64,000 nt of DNA from positions 186,001-250,000 of the forward strand of contig JAYXKI010000007.1 in assembly GCA_037892935.1 (NCBI GenBank), given 5' to 3'. This stretch comes from Phlebopus portentosus. Its lineage: Eukaryota; Basidiomycota; Agaricomycetes; Boletales; Boletinellaceae. The notes below the pieces were generated by a model, which saw only the letters and a program-made list of their open reading frames with translations, had not been told where the DNA came from and did not search any database. This document shows positions 11,391-23,696 of this stretch, in pieces (the stretch's first letter is position 1; each line of letters starts with the position of its first letter). The position numbers and the translations under genes were made by a program.

Positions 11391-13307
11391 TCAATCTGAG
11401 CGTTGTTGGTCGGGAGGGACGGCAGTCCATAAGCCGACCATGATGGCAAGTATGGTTACGATCCTGACGGAATAGTTCTATAATAAGATATGTTGGAGTT
11501 GAAAGAAGACATCTGAGACATACAGAGGCTGTAGACTCATGACACCAAACTTAGACGCCATCGCACCCGTTACGAAAGGAACAACCGCAGTTCCTGCTTG
11601 GCCAAAACCCGCAATCCAGCCGATTGCCCCGGACATCAGCCAGTGAGGGATGAGGCGTCCCGTTATGCTCATCACTATTGGATAAATCGGGCCTAGGAAG
11701 ACGCCGATAAACGAGACAGCGACAGCGTTTGCGACGAGGGATGGAACAAACCAGATCGTGATTTCAAGTCTAGGACACATTGAACATGCGCATCAGTACA
11801 CTATTTATCCTTGGATCGAGATCTGAAACGGTACCCGATAGAGAGAAGGATGTAGAGCCATATAACGCGCCTCTCTCCTACCTACGGGTGCATACATTCA
11901 GAAGTGTTGCTGTCAAGGAATCGGACTCGTTGACTTACCAGCCTGTTGAGCCATAGAAGGCAAAGACGCCCGACAGTCACGCCGCCGAAGAAGCCAGACG
12001 TTAAGTATCCGGAAGAAGATCCTCCGCCTCTCTCATCGATGACAAAAGTTACAATCCAACCTGAGTCCACTAGTCAGTAAACAAACGTAGCACTCCTCCA
12101 ATTGGAAACATACCCGCGAGCGCCACTTCAACACCGACATAGGCGAATATGAAGAATGCAAGGAAATGTACAACTCTGAGCCTGAGGAGCTGTGCATAAC
12201 GATTGTCTTGGGATGCAGATGCCGGACGAATAGTCTGGCCAGCCTTCTCAAGAACATCTAAGGAAAACTTAATGGATCTGAATGAGCATCAATGAGAATA
12301 TATACGAACCATTCAGAGGCTTGAATCTGAAGACGATTGATAACGACGTCGTATTGATTATCGCACATCCCAGTGAGACCAAAAAGTGGAACGACCAACG
12401 ATTGGACATGGCTGCAAACTGCGTTGCTACGAGTGGAGAACAGAGTGCTCCCATCCCGTAAGAAGCTTGTAATATGGCCATCTTCAGGTCGGCGTTCTTG
12501 TTCAGACTGACGGCGAAGTCCATAATCTGGGCAAGCTGAATTCATGCTTCAGGTTGATGCACCCATCAGTAGCTTTAGCGTAGCGTAGATTATTCACCTG
12601 AAGAGAAACCCCGACCCCAGATGAGACGTACGCGAGCGCAAAGACAGGGAATGGGGGTGCGGAACATTGCACGGCGTATGCAGCGAGCTGAGCCAATGAA
12701 CCTATGACTAAAGTCTGGAGTACGGTTAATCAGAGAGGTATTCAAGGAGTCGATGGCGATCAGTGGTTACCTTTCCGAATCCGACTTTCTGCGCAACGGA
12801 AACATTTGCGATGGAAGCGGATACAAACCCCTGGAGTCATAGTGCGACTCAGAGAATGCTCGGTTTGAGAAGACATCAAAGCTACATACGACACCATTGG
12901 CGACAAATACTAGAGAAACAACGGCAAACCCGATCTACACAAATCACAAAATATTCACCATCAAAAAAACAGTATATATGAGTTGTATGAGAAATCAACT
13001 TACATGGTAGTTCCTCTGGAGCGCAGGCAATAACGGCCCTGATGACATGAGATCGGTACCTCTTCCCAGCCGAGAGAAATAATACTTTACCAGCTGTACC
13101 ATCATTCCAGCCCATCAGAAACATCCCCCACATTAGCGCAGCAATCGAAACGTGCTCTACGCGTTTCAGCTTGCTTGCTTCGATCTGTTCAACAGTCCGA
13201 GTCTGAGTTCGAGTCCTCATTGACCGTGGCCAGATTGAACGGCTTGGACCAGGGAGGTACGTCAGAGTAGGCAACTCGATGACATCAAGCTCGGCCCTCC
13301 TTTCCAT
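11391..13307 (-). CDS. MFS transporter (fucose-permease/BSC6-like), inverted paralog copy A
   Basis: Eleven exons on the minus strand: 13307-13091, 13038-13004, 12934-12890, 12830-12771, 12714-12598, 12526-12310, 12257-12114, 12060-11939, 11881-11835, 11769-11524 and 11463-11391. They join in frame to 440 residues, a normal length for a 12-helix MFS carrier. Typical stretches are SIAALMWGMFLMGWNDGTAG (helix 1), GFAVVSLVFVANGV, IGSLAQLAAYAVQCSAPPFP, GALCSPLVATQFA (helix 4-5 region), GRLCLLWLNRL and GAIGWIAGFGQAGTAVVPF. The architecture resembles fungal FHS-family/BSC6-like carriers; the substrate is unknown. The exon borders and the last 23 codons match the copy at 26816-28719 almost exactly, and the similarity continues into the 5' flank to about 13500. 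The reading frame is intact, so copy A is probably functional. Confidence 0.85.
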
Positions 13308-14363
13308 CGTCTTGCTTGGTCGTGTATCAAAGATTGGGAGGATATGAGACCACCGGAAGCCCTCAGCTTCGTCAGACTCTTATTTGAAGATTACATATGA
13401 AGAATCAAGTGATCGGAGTTTTATCGGAAACGGAAAAAAAGAACCTATCCTTAGCGCGGGGTTTCTGATAGAATTAATAATGCTACCATGCGAAATTTGA
13501 GAACTTTATCGCGCCATTGAAGGATCTAGTCCTTTACTATTAATCTGAGTGAGCTGATGACATGGGGGGAACGTGGTATGGACTGGTCGTGAGGTCGTTC
13601 AAGAGTCAGTCTGAGTCTGGCAATCACCGGCCAATCAATTTTTTCGACCTTTTATTACCAGTCATCGGAGGCACTTGATTCAAATCCACGAGAACCTGCG
13701 TTGCAATGCATGAGCGATGGCGTACGTCCTACCTATGTCTCGTGCGGTCTTGGACCGATTCTCTTAGCACTAGAACGAAGAAAGGAATTTTCCCATACAA
13801 GAATTTATTAGACCACACACTCGTATATGTACTTAAATACCGTAAAGGCACCAGTGATAGTCATTTCATCAAATAACAAGAACAAACAGGACAGACGGGT
13901 AACAAAAGAGAAAGCGTAGGGAAGGGTGATCCGAGGAATAAAAAGAAAACCGTGGGTCGTTCACAATGCTCAAGAGGCTATAGCTACATCTGGGATTAGA
14001 CGGGGACAACAAAGAGGAAAGAAAATAAACAAAGCAAATCCAGCAATGGCAAGGGTAACAGACCAAGAACGCCGAAGCGACCTTGGAAGAGGACAAGACA
14101 GGATAGCCAGTAGTAATGATACAGTTGAGATGACAGATGGGACAATAGACAGGCTTGGTCGTCCGTATGTGAGAGAATAGGGACTCGATGGGGAAGTTAA
14201 TGCAACGATAGCACAAAGGAGCAAGGAACAGTAGGGTGGGGTTTCAAGAAGGATTTAAGAGGCCGTAAGATAGTGAGCAAGACGACGAAGCTCGGTGAAA
14301 TGTAGATGGACGTGTCTAATAAGAAAGCTATCGTAGATTGAAGAATTTTTGAGTCTCGCACGT
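13308..14363. other. MFS copy A 5' flank and HMG-box gene 3' region
   Basis: From 13308 to about 13500 the sequence is similar, in inverted orientation, to the 5' flank of MFS copy B (shared GATAAAA(C/T)TCCGATCACTTGA and GATAGGTTCTTTT blocks). The remainder, to the stop of the HMG-box gene at 14364, is AT-rich with no supported gene and probably includes that gene's 3' UTR. Confidence 0.45.
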
Positions 14364-17326
14364 TCAATTTGCGACTGGAGCGGAGGCGGCGAACGGCGAG
14401 CCATGCACGAAATCGCTGAACGAGAAGCGAGGTTCTGCATTCTGGTTGTGTGAGCCATTGTTCGTGCCATCTTGCGTCTGCCTGACGTGTCCATCACGCA
14501 CATAGCCGTATGCACCCATGTCTTCTCCGGGCCCCGAGTGCATCGGATACATGTTTTGCGCCTCAAGCGGAGTCATTCCGTTATAATCGTACCCGTAGTT
14601 GAGGGTGTTTACGTCCGGAGCGCAGGTACCTTCAGCAGTTACTTGAACTTGCTGCTGAATACCAGTATTAGCAGAAGACATGGCGTTTACGTCGACGGGA
14701 CCGTCGAGCAGCTCGTGGCCGGAAACGATACCGACCTCAGAATGCTGTTGCTCGAGTTGAGTATGATGGACTTGGTGTTGGTGATGGTACGATGCCATCG
14801 GAATGACTTCGCTCGCAGGGCTCGCATCGGCACTGCTACCAGAACTTGCACTGGAGCTCTGCTGGCTGGTGATATACTGCGCATGTTCATGAGCGCCCGA
14901 AGACTGATCCTGGTAGTAAGCATGAGCCTGCTGCGGGACATTTTGTTCTTGATAGCTACTGGTATCTGCGTATGCCTGTTCATGATAGACCGACGCAGTA
15001 GTCTGAGTCTCCGGTACACAAGCCAGGCCAACCTTGCGAACTGGAACAGGCTGCGCAATCGAATAACCTTGCGCACTCGGATGAACGGAGTCCGGTGGGA
15101 TACCTTCAAAGCCTTGCCGTTCCTGCGGCCGCATCCGGCTTTGGTCCTGAGCCTGACCGTGGTTCTGCGCAGGGAGCTGTTGAAGGAAGGCATTGAAAGC
15201 GCTAAAGTCAAAGGAATCGCGCATGCCGGTGCCTGGAGCAGAGTTTGAGCTATGCGCTGGTGCAGACAAGGGTCCAAAGCGCGCTTGCACTGCAGTCTGC
15301 GGCGCAGACGTCGATCCTGATGGGGATGACGTGGCCTCCATGTGAGAATCAGTGCCGGATGGGCCAGAGTTGTCTTGTGAGGCTGCACCAAAGTTGAATG
15401 AAGGATTCAAAAGCTCGGTATCTACCGGTGGGAGGCTCGGTGCAACTGCCGACGACTCAGCGTACTGAGCCCTTGACTGAGCCTGAACCGGAGTCATGGG
15501 ATCGACGGAATCCTCATACCACATCGCATTCGGTGCAAGGGGAGCAGGGTAAGAATTTGCGGATGCAGGCGCTGAGTTCGGGTTCACCGCATCGCCCGAC
15601 TCATTTGAACTGCCCGCGGGAGCAGAAGAAGCGAAAGGGTTTGTGAATCCTTCGGCGACGGCGCCAACAAAGCCATCGAATGCACCTTGCTGTTGATTTT
15701 GGTCCAATCCAAAATCGAATGGAGTGGATGTGCCCTGAGCGAAGGGCTGTCCTGGATGTTGACCGAACGGTGCAGAATGTGGGAAGGCACTTTGTGGTCC
15801 ATAGTGGAAGTTGTTGAAAGCACCCGAGGCAAGCTGATGTTGTAAGATAGGCTGCGTTGAGCTGGCACGACGACCCAGTTGACCAAGATGCCACTGGCGA
15901 GAAGCACGAGGTCCCATACCCATGACACCCATTCCAGCGCCAATGCCCATAGAGCTCATCCCACTAAACTCGCCGAAACCGAAACCAATGGAACCCATCC
16001 CCGCTCCGTTCATCGGAACACGCGGAGAAGCGGTACGGGAAAGCGTTATTGAGCGTGGTCGAGGAGCATGCAGTTGCGGGGGTAGCGACAAGCTCTCGCC
16101 GGTTTGCTCAGAGCTGGCTAACCCAGCTGAACCAGCCAGGTCCGAAGTACCCGCATTGTTCGGCGGATACCAAGGGTTCGTAAGCCCTCCCATGGTCGAA
16201 GGAAGTGAAGGAATTGCGATTCCATTCGATGAAGTGGTATTTGGAAACGGGGGTGCTTGCGCAAGCGCAGGATTCGCAAAGTTGAACGGATCAGCATTTG
16301 GCGGACCTTGGGAGTAAAAACCGCCGACATTGTTGTAAGGGAATCCGGGATAGGTTTCTGATGGAAGAGGAACAGAGCTCGACCGACGATGTCCAAGATG
16401 GTTGTGCATCGCGCGGACTTGCTCCCGACGTGTGGCCATCGCACGTTCTTTCTCTTGCTCAGGTTGCTGTAACTGCAGCTTTTCCGGAAGCGAGTCCTCG
16501 GGGACAGACTGACTAGCTCCGGTCATCTGTGTGTGTTCACGCATGAGACGTTCACGCTCAGCTCTCTCCACTGCTGCGCGTGCTGCTTGGCGTTTACGCT
16601 TCTTTTCTGGGTCGTGCTTTGGCTGGAAGCGATAATGCGGATACTGGATCTTATGCTCTTCCTTCTTTTTCTCCGCTAGCGCTTCCCAAACTTTCTTCTC
16701 CTTGCTGGGAAGTGCCTTCCAGCAGTTTCCTATCAATCAAACATGTCAGTAAAAGCCAGCGTTTACGATGACTTCAATACTGTGGCTTGACACATAATAT
16801 GCAGTCGTGGGAAATTCAGGGATCAACACGGAGAGATTGACGTACCGACGATCTTGCTGAGTGAGTTATGGCTCGTCTCAATCGAGCCGGGGACGTGTCG
16901 CTGATGGACGAAGTTCTGACGGAAGAGCATGAATGCATTGGGAGGGCGCGGGATATGATCTATGCTATCTTTGCGTCCGCCGCGCCGGCGCGGGCGTGAA
17001 GGTCCAGCAGCTGATGTAGTGGTGGCTGCGATGCCTGCGAATTCATCAGATTCCTTGATATCAGCATCAGTGCCATCCGGTTGAGGGCTTGAGCTGGACC
17101 GTCCGTTGGAGGTGGGAGACGCCGGGTCGGATGGATACGTGATGGGTGTCACGTTAGGCGCAAAGGTATAATTCTTGGGGGCGAACGAGCGTCGGCGCGT
17201 CACTGGGGTATCATTGTCAGAAATTTGAAGCCGCAAAAATCCTAATGAACAAGATAACATACGAAGGGAAAGCGACGAACGCCTCCTTGTAGGACAAAGC
17301 TTTGGCGAAGCTCTCAGCGGGGCCAT
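14364..17326 (-). CDS. HMG-box (MATA_HMG-type) transcription regulator
   Basis: Exons 17326-17263, 17202-16846 and 16729-14364 join to 928 residues. The HMG box spans about residues 104-175. Its first half is HIPRPPNAFMLFRQNF and SHNSLSKIVG, and its second half, after the intron at 16845-16730, is NCWKALPSKEKKVWEALAEK and QYPHYRF. PRPPNAFxLFR with SKIxGxxWxxL is characteristic of the fungal sequence-specific (mating-type/ROX1-like) HMG class. The 750-residue C-terminal part is low complexity: Met/Gly-rich (MGIGAGMGVMGMG), then Gln/Ser/Ala-rich, as in many activators. The start ATG at 17326 begins MAPLRASPKL. An in-frame alternative would read through the first 60-nt intron, which has a clean GTATGT...CTGACAATG...CAG. 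Such factors often control development or mating in basidiomycetes, but no target is inferable here. Confidence 0.85.
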
Positions 17327-18329
17327 GTCTGAGGTGAGTTGTATACGACTTGTATACGAGTATAACGACGTGTTGTGTGTCGGCAGATAACGAGCGACGT
17401 GCACGCTGTTGTATGTCTTTGTAAAAAGATTTATTCGTCGACGACACTGGAAGTTATGAGACGTGAGCAGGAGGAGGAAAAAGAGAGAGAAGATGGAGGA
17501 CGGAATGAGAGAACAAGCGCTGCCTTGACGGACTTGAAGTACAAATACCACGCGCCTTCTTTTCAGTCAGACCTGTTTTCCCACGCTTTCCCGTGGTTCA
17601 GTTTCACTTCACCGTAGTGTTCGTTCTGCTCTCCTCCATCCACCGTACAGGCTCCTATATTCCTCGTATATTCCTCCTTTATTCCCAGCTGGACAGGACG
17701 ATCTCTAGGTCTACTTCCCCTTAATTTCTCAGTTAATTCTCCTTTAATATGGATAGCGTGCAAGTAGCTCAAAGTCACGTGCATCATGAGAAGCTCAAAT
17801 CGGGTTGAAAGGACAAACTGGTTTGGGTCGTCTTTTATTTTTTGCTCTCCCTCGACATCCAAATTCAGCTCAAGAACACTCTCTAATTTGTTTCTTGTAT
17901 TTTTCGATTTAGGAGTATTCTAGCACCGGATGATCATTAGGCGGGCGACGATCAGAAACTTGAACGTGGCAAAACATCAGTTAGAGTAGTTCGAGCTTGA
18001 CCGACATCTCCGCCATGGACCGCATTTTTCATCGTCGAGAGTGTTCTCGAGCACACTTATGGAAAATAAGGCAAAAGGATTGGATATTATGGATATTACG
18101 CTGTGTCAGGCTGAATCGTCCATTTCCGATGGATGCTCGATTCCGCACGACTATTACTTCGTTCACCGATCAGTATCCAGCACTACAGGTCATCAGCAAC
18201 TAACATCGCCTTGACCGGTCTTTATTTTCCTCGTCAAGTGCACTAGTACCCGTTGCTTCGCTTTGCATTGGAATAGTTGACTAGATCAAGTTGTCTCCTT
18301 GCCTATGGCGAGTCTGAGATGATCATTTA
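17327..18329. other. Intergenic, 5' of the HMG-box gene
   Basis: Promoter and upstream region of the HMG-box gene, ending at the left end of the pogo-like element. Only short random frames; I see no gene. Confidence 0.5.
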
Positions 18330-21300
18330 CTGTACATATGCCCCCTACGCTCAGACCCCCCGAAACGCTCACTCTTTCTTTTTCTCCGTCAATTCTTGCC
18401 CAAACCGCACCAAAATTTGCACATGAATAGCGTAGCATGTGAAGTACAATAGTCTAAAAAATGAGCTGAAATTACTCAGTACACGGTGATATATGAAGCA
18501 TACATTCTGGGCATTTCAGCATTTTGAGCGCTTTGAGTGAATCAAATTGTTCCCACGGTTTGTAAAATTCATCCTGCCTCTTAGTCTCATCTGTTTGGCG
18601 GGAAATTCAACTTGGGGCTTTTTGATGGTGTTATTGATAAGTGTGTAAAGTTTCAGGTCCTTGGGTGAAGCTAAAGGTATGTTTCGGTGGTCGGTATCAT
18701 GATGTCATTTTGAGGGTACAATTGTGCCAATACTAGAAACAGCTTACTTTGCAAATTTTTCCTGGAACTCACTGCAAGTCAATCCCCAATGTTTTTACAT
18801 ATTCTAATATATATGTATATGGGCATGCTGTGTGCAAAATCTGACCTCTACTGAGAGCACTAAAAAATTGTTATTGATGTTACAACTATATGAGTGAAAA
18901 CGTGATAGTTTGCATGATCTTCTCCGAGTTTTTAGGCTTTTCATGGCTCAATATCTGGTGTTAATAGCTTATTGACTTTCTGATGCTATGGCATTGTCAT
19001 GGAGATGAAAAATACGATGTAAAGAAGTGGGACTGACCTGACTTCTGCTTCTTTTTTGTCGTATTCCTGCTTCTCTTTCCCAGACCTCCATGCTTCTTAT
19101 GCCCTCTGCTTCTACTTCTTATCCTGCCAATTCTGGCAGCCCAGATCCTTTGAATGAGGAAGCTAGGGTGCAGGAGGCAGTGTCTGCGATGCTGGCCTCA
19201 GGTCTTAATACCAAAAATCAACATTACCATCTTTCAATAAGCCAGGCTGCCATTCGGTTCGGAGTTTCTCGCTTCATCATTGCCCGACGTCTTAAGGGCA
19301 TCTCAGACTGATGCACTGCCCACCAGCACCAGCAAAACTTATCACCTTCCCAGGAGACAGTCCTTGTTGAATGGGCAAAGTCTCTTGGTCAACGTTCAAT
19401 TCCATTGACCCGCATTACACTTTGAGAGAAGGCGGAGATGATTACTGGGCATGCTCTAGGAGATACATGGTTTCGAAAGTTCTTGGGCCGGAACCCTGAT
19501 GTCAAGCTACTCTGGACCACCCCGTTGGAATCCTGTCGAGCACAGGCATTGAATCAGTCTACTGTTGCTGGATACTTCAATCTTCTCTCTCGTATCGTTC
19601 GGCAGTACGGTATCTCTTCATCTAATATCTACAACATGAATGAGAAGGGACTTCAACTCGGAATAGGTGCACGCGTACGAGTCTTAGTTGACAGAAATCA
19701 GAAGTCAGTACAGAAGGTGGAGGATGGGAGCAAGGAGCTTGTTACCGTGATCGAATGTATCTGCGCAGATGGTACTGCTCTTAAGCCATTGTTTATAATG
19801 AAGGGAAAGCGTACCAGCCCTTCATGGTCTGCAGATAATCTAATTCATGCAAGGTAAGCACTTCAAAATGCGACTGTTTCAATGCTAATAGTTTTCGCAC
19901 CTTAGCATTGCATCATCCACCAACGGGTGGACTGATGCGGAGCTGGGTGCTTTGTGGCTTAAGAAACTTTTTCAACCCGAGACCAGCATACGAGTTGTCA
20001 CTGCAAACGACATCAGATTGCTTATCCTGGATGGACATAACTCGCACTGCAGTCTTCTATTTCTTGGATTAGCAGAGAAATTCAAAATATTCATTTTGTG
20101 CCTTCCTCCGCACACTACTCACGCTTTACAACCATGTGATGTCGGTGTCTTTGGTCCTCTCAGTACGCATTATAAGAAGGAGGTGTCTGCAGTGTCGAAG
20201 CAGCACATTTGCATTACAAAACAAAATGTAGTGGCCATCTATAGTCGTGCACGTCAGAGGGCCTTCTCCGAAGAGACAATTCGGGCAGCCTTTCGTAAAT
20301 GCGGCATCCACCCATTCAACCCAGATGCTATTCCAGATAGTGCCTTCGAGCCTGCATTAGCTACGACTACTCAGCCTGCTCAGCCCATTCCTACAGCACC
20401 ACCGAGATTCATCGATGCTATACTTACACCTCTTGGTATGTGTTGAAACTATGTAGTACGTCACAGCTAACACTTGCTCACAAGGCCCTGACCTAAACGA
20501 TGCGAATCATGTTCTTAATGAAGTCACGGCATCAGAACAACCTCGCAAGTTCATGCTGCTCTTACCAGATATTCCACGTCCTCTTCCTCCAACTTCTTCA
20601 AGAGACAAATTATTCAAGCGAATTCAATTACTTGAACGACTTCTGCATCATGCTTCTGATCAGATTGCGGCGGACTACGCACTGAAGATCCTGATGGATG
20701 ACGAAAATGGTCAGTTATGCAAACAGCTTTTTCAGAAGAAAGACAAGGATAGTACACGGGCACTCACCGTGAGTGCCCGTCTACTTACCCATGAAGACTC
20801 GGATCTGTGGAATCAGATTAGCAAGCACGCACAAAAGTACGAGGAGCTGTACAAGGAGCTGGGAGTCAGAACTGCGGAATTTAGAAGGAGGCAGGACGAG
20901 AGGGAAAGGGAGAAGGAGAAGGAGGAGAAGGATGCGAAGAAGAGATTGGAAAAGGAAGCGAAGGCCGCCCAGAGAGCAGCAGATGCAGAGGAGAGGCAGG
21001 CAAGGAAGGAGGTTGAAGTAGCAGAGAAGGCTACAAAGAAGAAGGCCGAGGCGGAGAAGAGGGCTGCAAAAAAGGCTGTTGAGATAGCGCGGAAGGCTGT
21101 AGAAAGAGAGGAAAAAGCTGCAGCAAACGCTGCAAAGAAGGCTGCAAAGGAGGCTGCACAGGCCATGAAGGCTGCAGAAAGAGAGGCCAAAAGAAAGGGT
21201 ACAGGGATGCGGAACGATGCAAACAAGGAGAATGCAAACATACCAGTGGACAATACTACATCTCCGACTTTAGCTGCCCATACCCGTCCTCGCCCACGAC

Positions 21301-22027
21301 CTGCATACCGTAGACTATTGGGAGCCTCTCAAAGTGACAATCAGACATGTCCAGCGTCCACGCCCCTTATCGACCTGCAGCTCTTGAATGCTACACAGAA
21401 ACGATGTCGTTCGATTACCGAAGAAGGTCCTGAGCAGGATGATCATATTACGAAACGCAGTCGGATGGATACCACACCTAATCAAGGATGATCTGGCAGG
21501 CAACCCATTTTACTGGTAAGTGTCTTCATGAAGATTTGCATACCGCCACGCAGATAACTCACTAAATCAGTAGATTCCCTTGGATCTTGTTCTTCACTGT
21601 CTTTCCGGCCGGATAATGATTTGCGTGATTCAATACAGAATTATTGATAACATCGCCTCCGTAAATACAGAGGCTTCATCGGATGGTGCACAGATGTTGA
21701 AAGTGGGCATATAAGGACCATGGGTGATGCGAGGATGAGGGAAAGAGATAAGGAGTCGACGACGTGAGAGTGCCAGCAAGACGCGTCAGGTGCCGTTCCC
21801 ACGGTATGAGCGTTTCGGGCACTCGCGCGCGAGGACCCATCTCTCGACTCTCACCCATTATAAATTCAATAAAATATTTGACACTCATTTTTTTCGCACT
21901 AAAATTTACGGAAACATTCACCAGATACTACATTCCCATAATGTTAGCATTTTGTGGTATATAATGCGGATATGAAATTTATGTGAAGGAAACATTCTTC
22001 GACTGAGCGTTTCGGGCATAAATACAG
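18330..22027. mobile_element. Pogo/Tigger-like DNA transposon with TA target duplication
   Basis: The left end reads CTGTACATATGCCC and the inverted right end CTGTATTTATGCCC, each flanked outside by TA (18328-18329 and 22028-22029), as expected for Tc1/mariner-pogo insertion. The TIR continues with CCGAAACGCTCA on both sides, but the left copy has about 16 extra bases between the two blocks. A third copy of TGAGCGTTTCGGGCA occurs subterminally at 21807-21821. The 3698-bp element carries the transposase relic at 19090-21491. It sits between the HMG-box gene and eS6. Confidence 0.65.
19090..21491 (+). pseudogene. Pogo-like DDE transposase, inactivated
   Basis: The frame is conserved from 19090 through two introns (19855-19906 and 20436-20484), but TGA stops interrupt it at 19309-19311 and 19423-19425. 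The N-terminus has a psq/CENP-B-type helix-turn-helix (ISQAAIRFGVSRFIIARRL). The DDE core reads IYNMNEKGLQLG (codon at 19639 is AAT, Asn, where the family has the first catalytic Asp), then LLILDGHNSHCS, then HALQPCDVGVFGPL. FRKCGIHPFNPDAI closes the domain. A C-terminal exon adds a long Lys/Ala/Glu-rich predicted coiled coil and a basic tail. Family members recognise the TIRs and cut at TA. With two stops and a mutated catalytic residue this copy should be non-autonomous. Its long open 3' part suggests recent decay. Confidence 0.85.
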
Positions 22028-22441
22028 TATCGGCCACCGTGATCATCATGTAGAAGCTTGATGGAGACTATGCAGTCCTTTTGTAACCATAAAACCAAGA
22101 CTAACGGTGACCAGTGAATTGAGTTGTCCTTCTCTACCGCGAGATTTGCGTACCACAAGCGCTCTTCGGGCTTTCCAATCAATCTCCGTAGAAATCAAGT
22201 CGAATATTACTGTAATTACCGTGGGTATGGAATCGTCCCACAAAATTTTCTTTCTTATAAAATATGCCGGGCTCAATCCACGCCGTGGACGTGTCTTCCA
22301 GTTCGTACATATGCATGTTCATACCACACAATTGAAGAGAGAAGGACATGCGTGCTGTACGACAGAAATAACGTAGCGGAGGATGAAAGACGAAACATCC
22401 TTTGCTGAATACATCGAGAAGAATGTGTCAAATAATAAGCA
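22028..22441. other. Intergenic, right flank of the transposon
   Basis: Between the pogo-like element and the last exon of eS6. No supported gene; it likely includes the eS6 3' UTR. Confidence 0.5.
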
Positions 22442-23449
22442 TTATGCAGCAGCCCTAGACAAATTCGAATCGCATCAATGTCGAAACTTAAAAAACATAT
22501 AAAGTAAGAACGTACTTCTTGTGTGATGCCTTGATAGCGGCGGCCTTTTCCTTGCGTTCGGCGAGATGCTTCGCAAGAAGGGTCCTAAATAGATAAACGT
22601 CACAAACAATACATCGAAAATAGTACCTGTGTACGTACTCGTATTCAGTTTTTTGTTCCTTCTGGCGCTCGATGCGGCGGCGCTTGAGGGAACGGAGGTG
22701 ACGGCGTCGCTGGAGGCGCTCGGGAGTGACAAGACGTTGAATCTTGGGACTAAACAGCGGGAACTCTCAGTCACACTACAAAATATCCAAACAATCGAGC
22801 ACTACGCACGCTTTCGTGTACTTCTTCTCTGGGTTCTTCTTGCTCGTTACCTCACGGCGAACGACGAACTTCGTAACGTCGTCCTCTTTGGTGAGATTGA
22901 AGAAGCGGCGGATCTTAGTCGCGCGCTTCGGTCCCAGGCGCTTCGGAAGCACGTTGTCAGTGAGACCAGGGATCTCAGACTCGCCTTGCTTTACAATGAC
23001 AAGAGCGAGGACAGCAATATCCGGACCGACGATGCACCCGCGTACTGACTTGCGCTTGCGCTCACCGGTGCGACGGGGGCGATAACACGAGTGACCAGCG
23101 GAAAGGAGAAGACGGACACGGTGTGGGACAAGGATACCCTGCTTCATCGGGAACCCTTGCTTGTCGTTACCGCCCGCGATACGGAAGATGTACCCCTTGA
23201 ACTCATCACCAAGCGAGTCTCCCGAGACCTCCTGCGACATGCGCTTATCATAGAAAACACGTATACGGCGCTCATCGTCAAGCTCGATGGTCTTCTGCTG
23301 ACCAGTGCTTGGGTTTGATATGTTGAACTAAGCGTGCCAACCAGAAGGACAACAAACAGGTAGACAATTGGTATGTTTTGTCCGAAGAGACCATCTATCA
23401 GTCAGTATTGTGCTTAAGTCGACAGCGTGCTGAGTGAGCTGACCTTCAT
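22442..23449 (-). CDS. RPS6: 40S ribosomal protein eS6
   Basis: Exons 23449-23444 (only ATGAAG), 23327-22810, 22749-22639, 22584-22516 and 22454-22442 join to 238 residues, the normal size. The N-terminus is [20 protein letters not shown], followed by [40 protein letters not shown] and [19 protein letters not shown]. The C-terminal basic helix ([20 protein letters not shown]) is complete, and the tail ends HKKAAA. It is a component of the small ribosomal subunit and in many eukaryotes a TOR/S6K target. The tiny first exon and the intron right after the second codon are typical of fungal ribosomal protein genes. Divergent to uS15, with a 247-bp shared promoter. Confidence 0.97.
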
Positions 23450-23696
23450 GATTACGCCCGAACCAACCTAGTGAGTTTGAGGACGACGAGTTCGCCGGGG
23501 GCGTGTCAGTTGGTTACACTCAGTGCTGAGGGCGCGTCCACAGACTATTTGTGATTAGCTAACAGCTGCCAGATCCGGCAGTATGTGCTATATAGTTACA
23601 TTCTCACGGTGCTCACAATCTCTGTCCATCTTTACTCTTGTCCATTGCAAAGCTGTCCATCGTCGTTGTAAACGTACTGCAAAAACACTACCAGCC
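23450..23696. promoter_or_regulatory. Bidirectional ribosomal-protein promoter
   Basis: 247 bp separate the eS6 and uS15 start codons, so the two ribosomal protein genes must share this interval. A bidirectional arrangement allows matched expression. I did not identify a specific factor site with confidence. Confidence 0.55.

Noticed and set aside
14472..15248. 258-codon plus-strand open frame
   Set aside because: Antisense shadow of the low-complexity exon of the HMG-box gene; no domain.
20813..21253. 146-codon Phe/Ala/Ser-rich minus-strand frame resembling a membrane protein
   Set aside because: Antisense of the Lys/Ala/Glu-rich coiled coil of the transposase.
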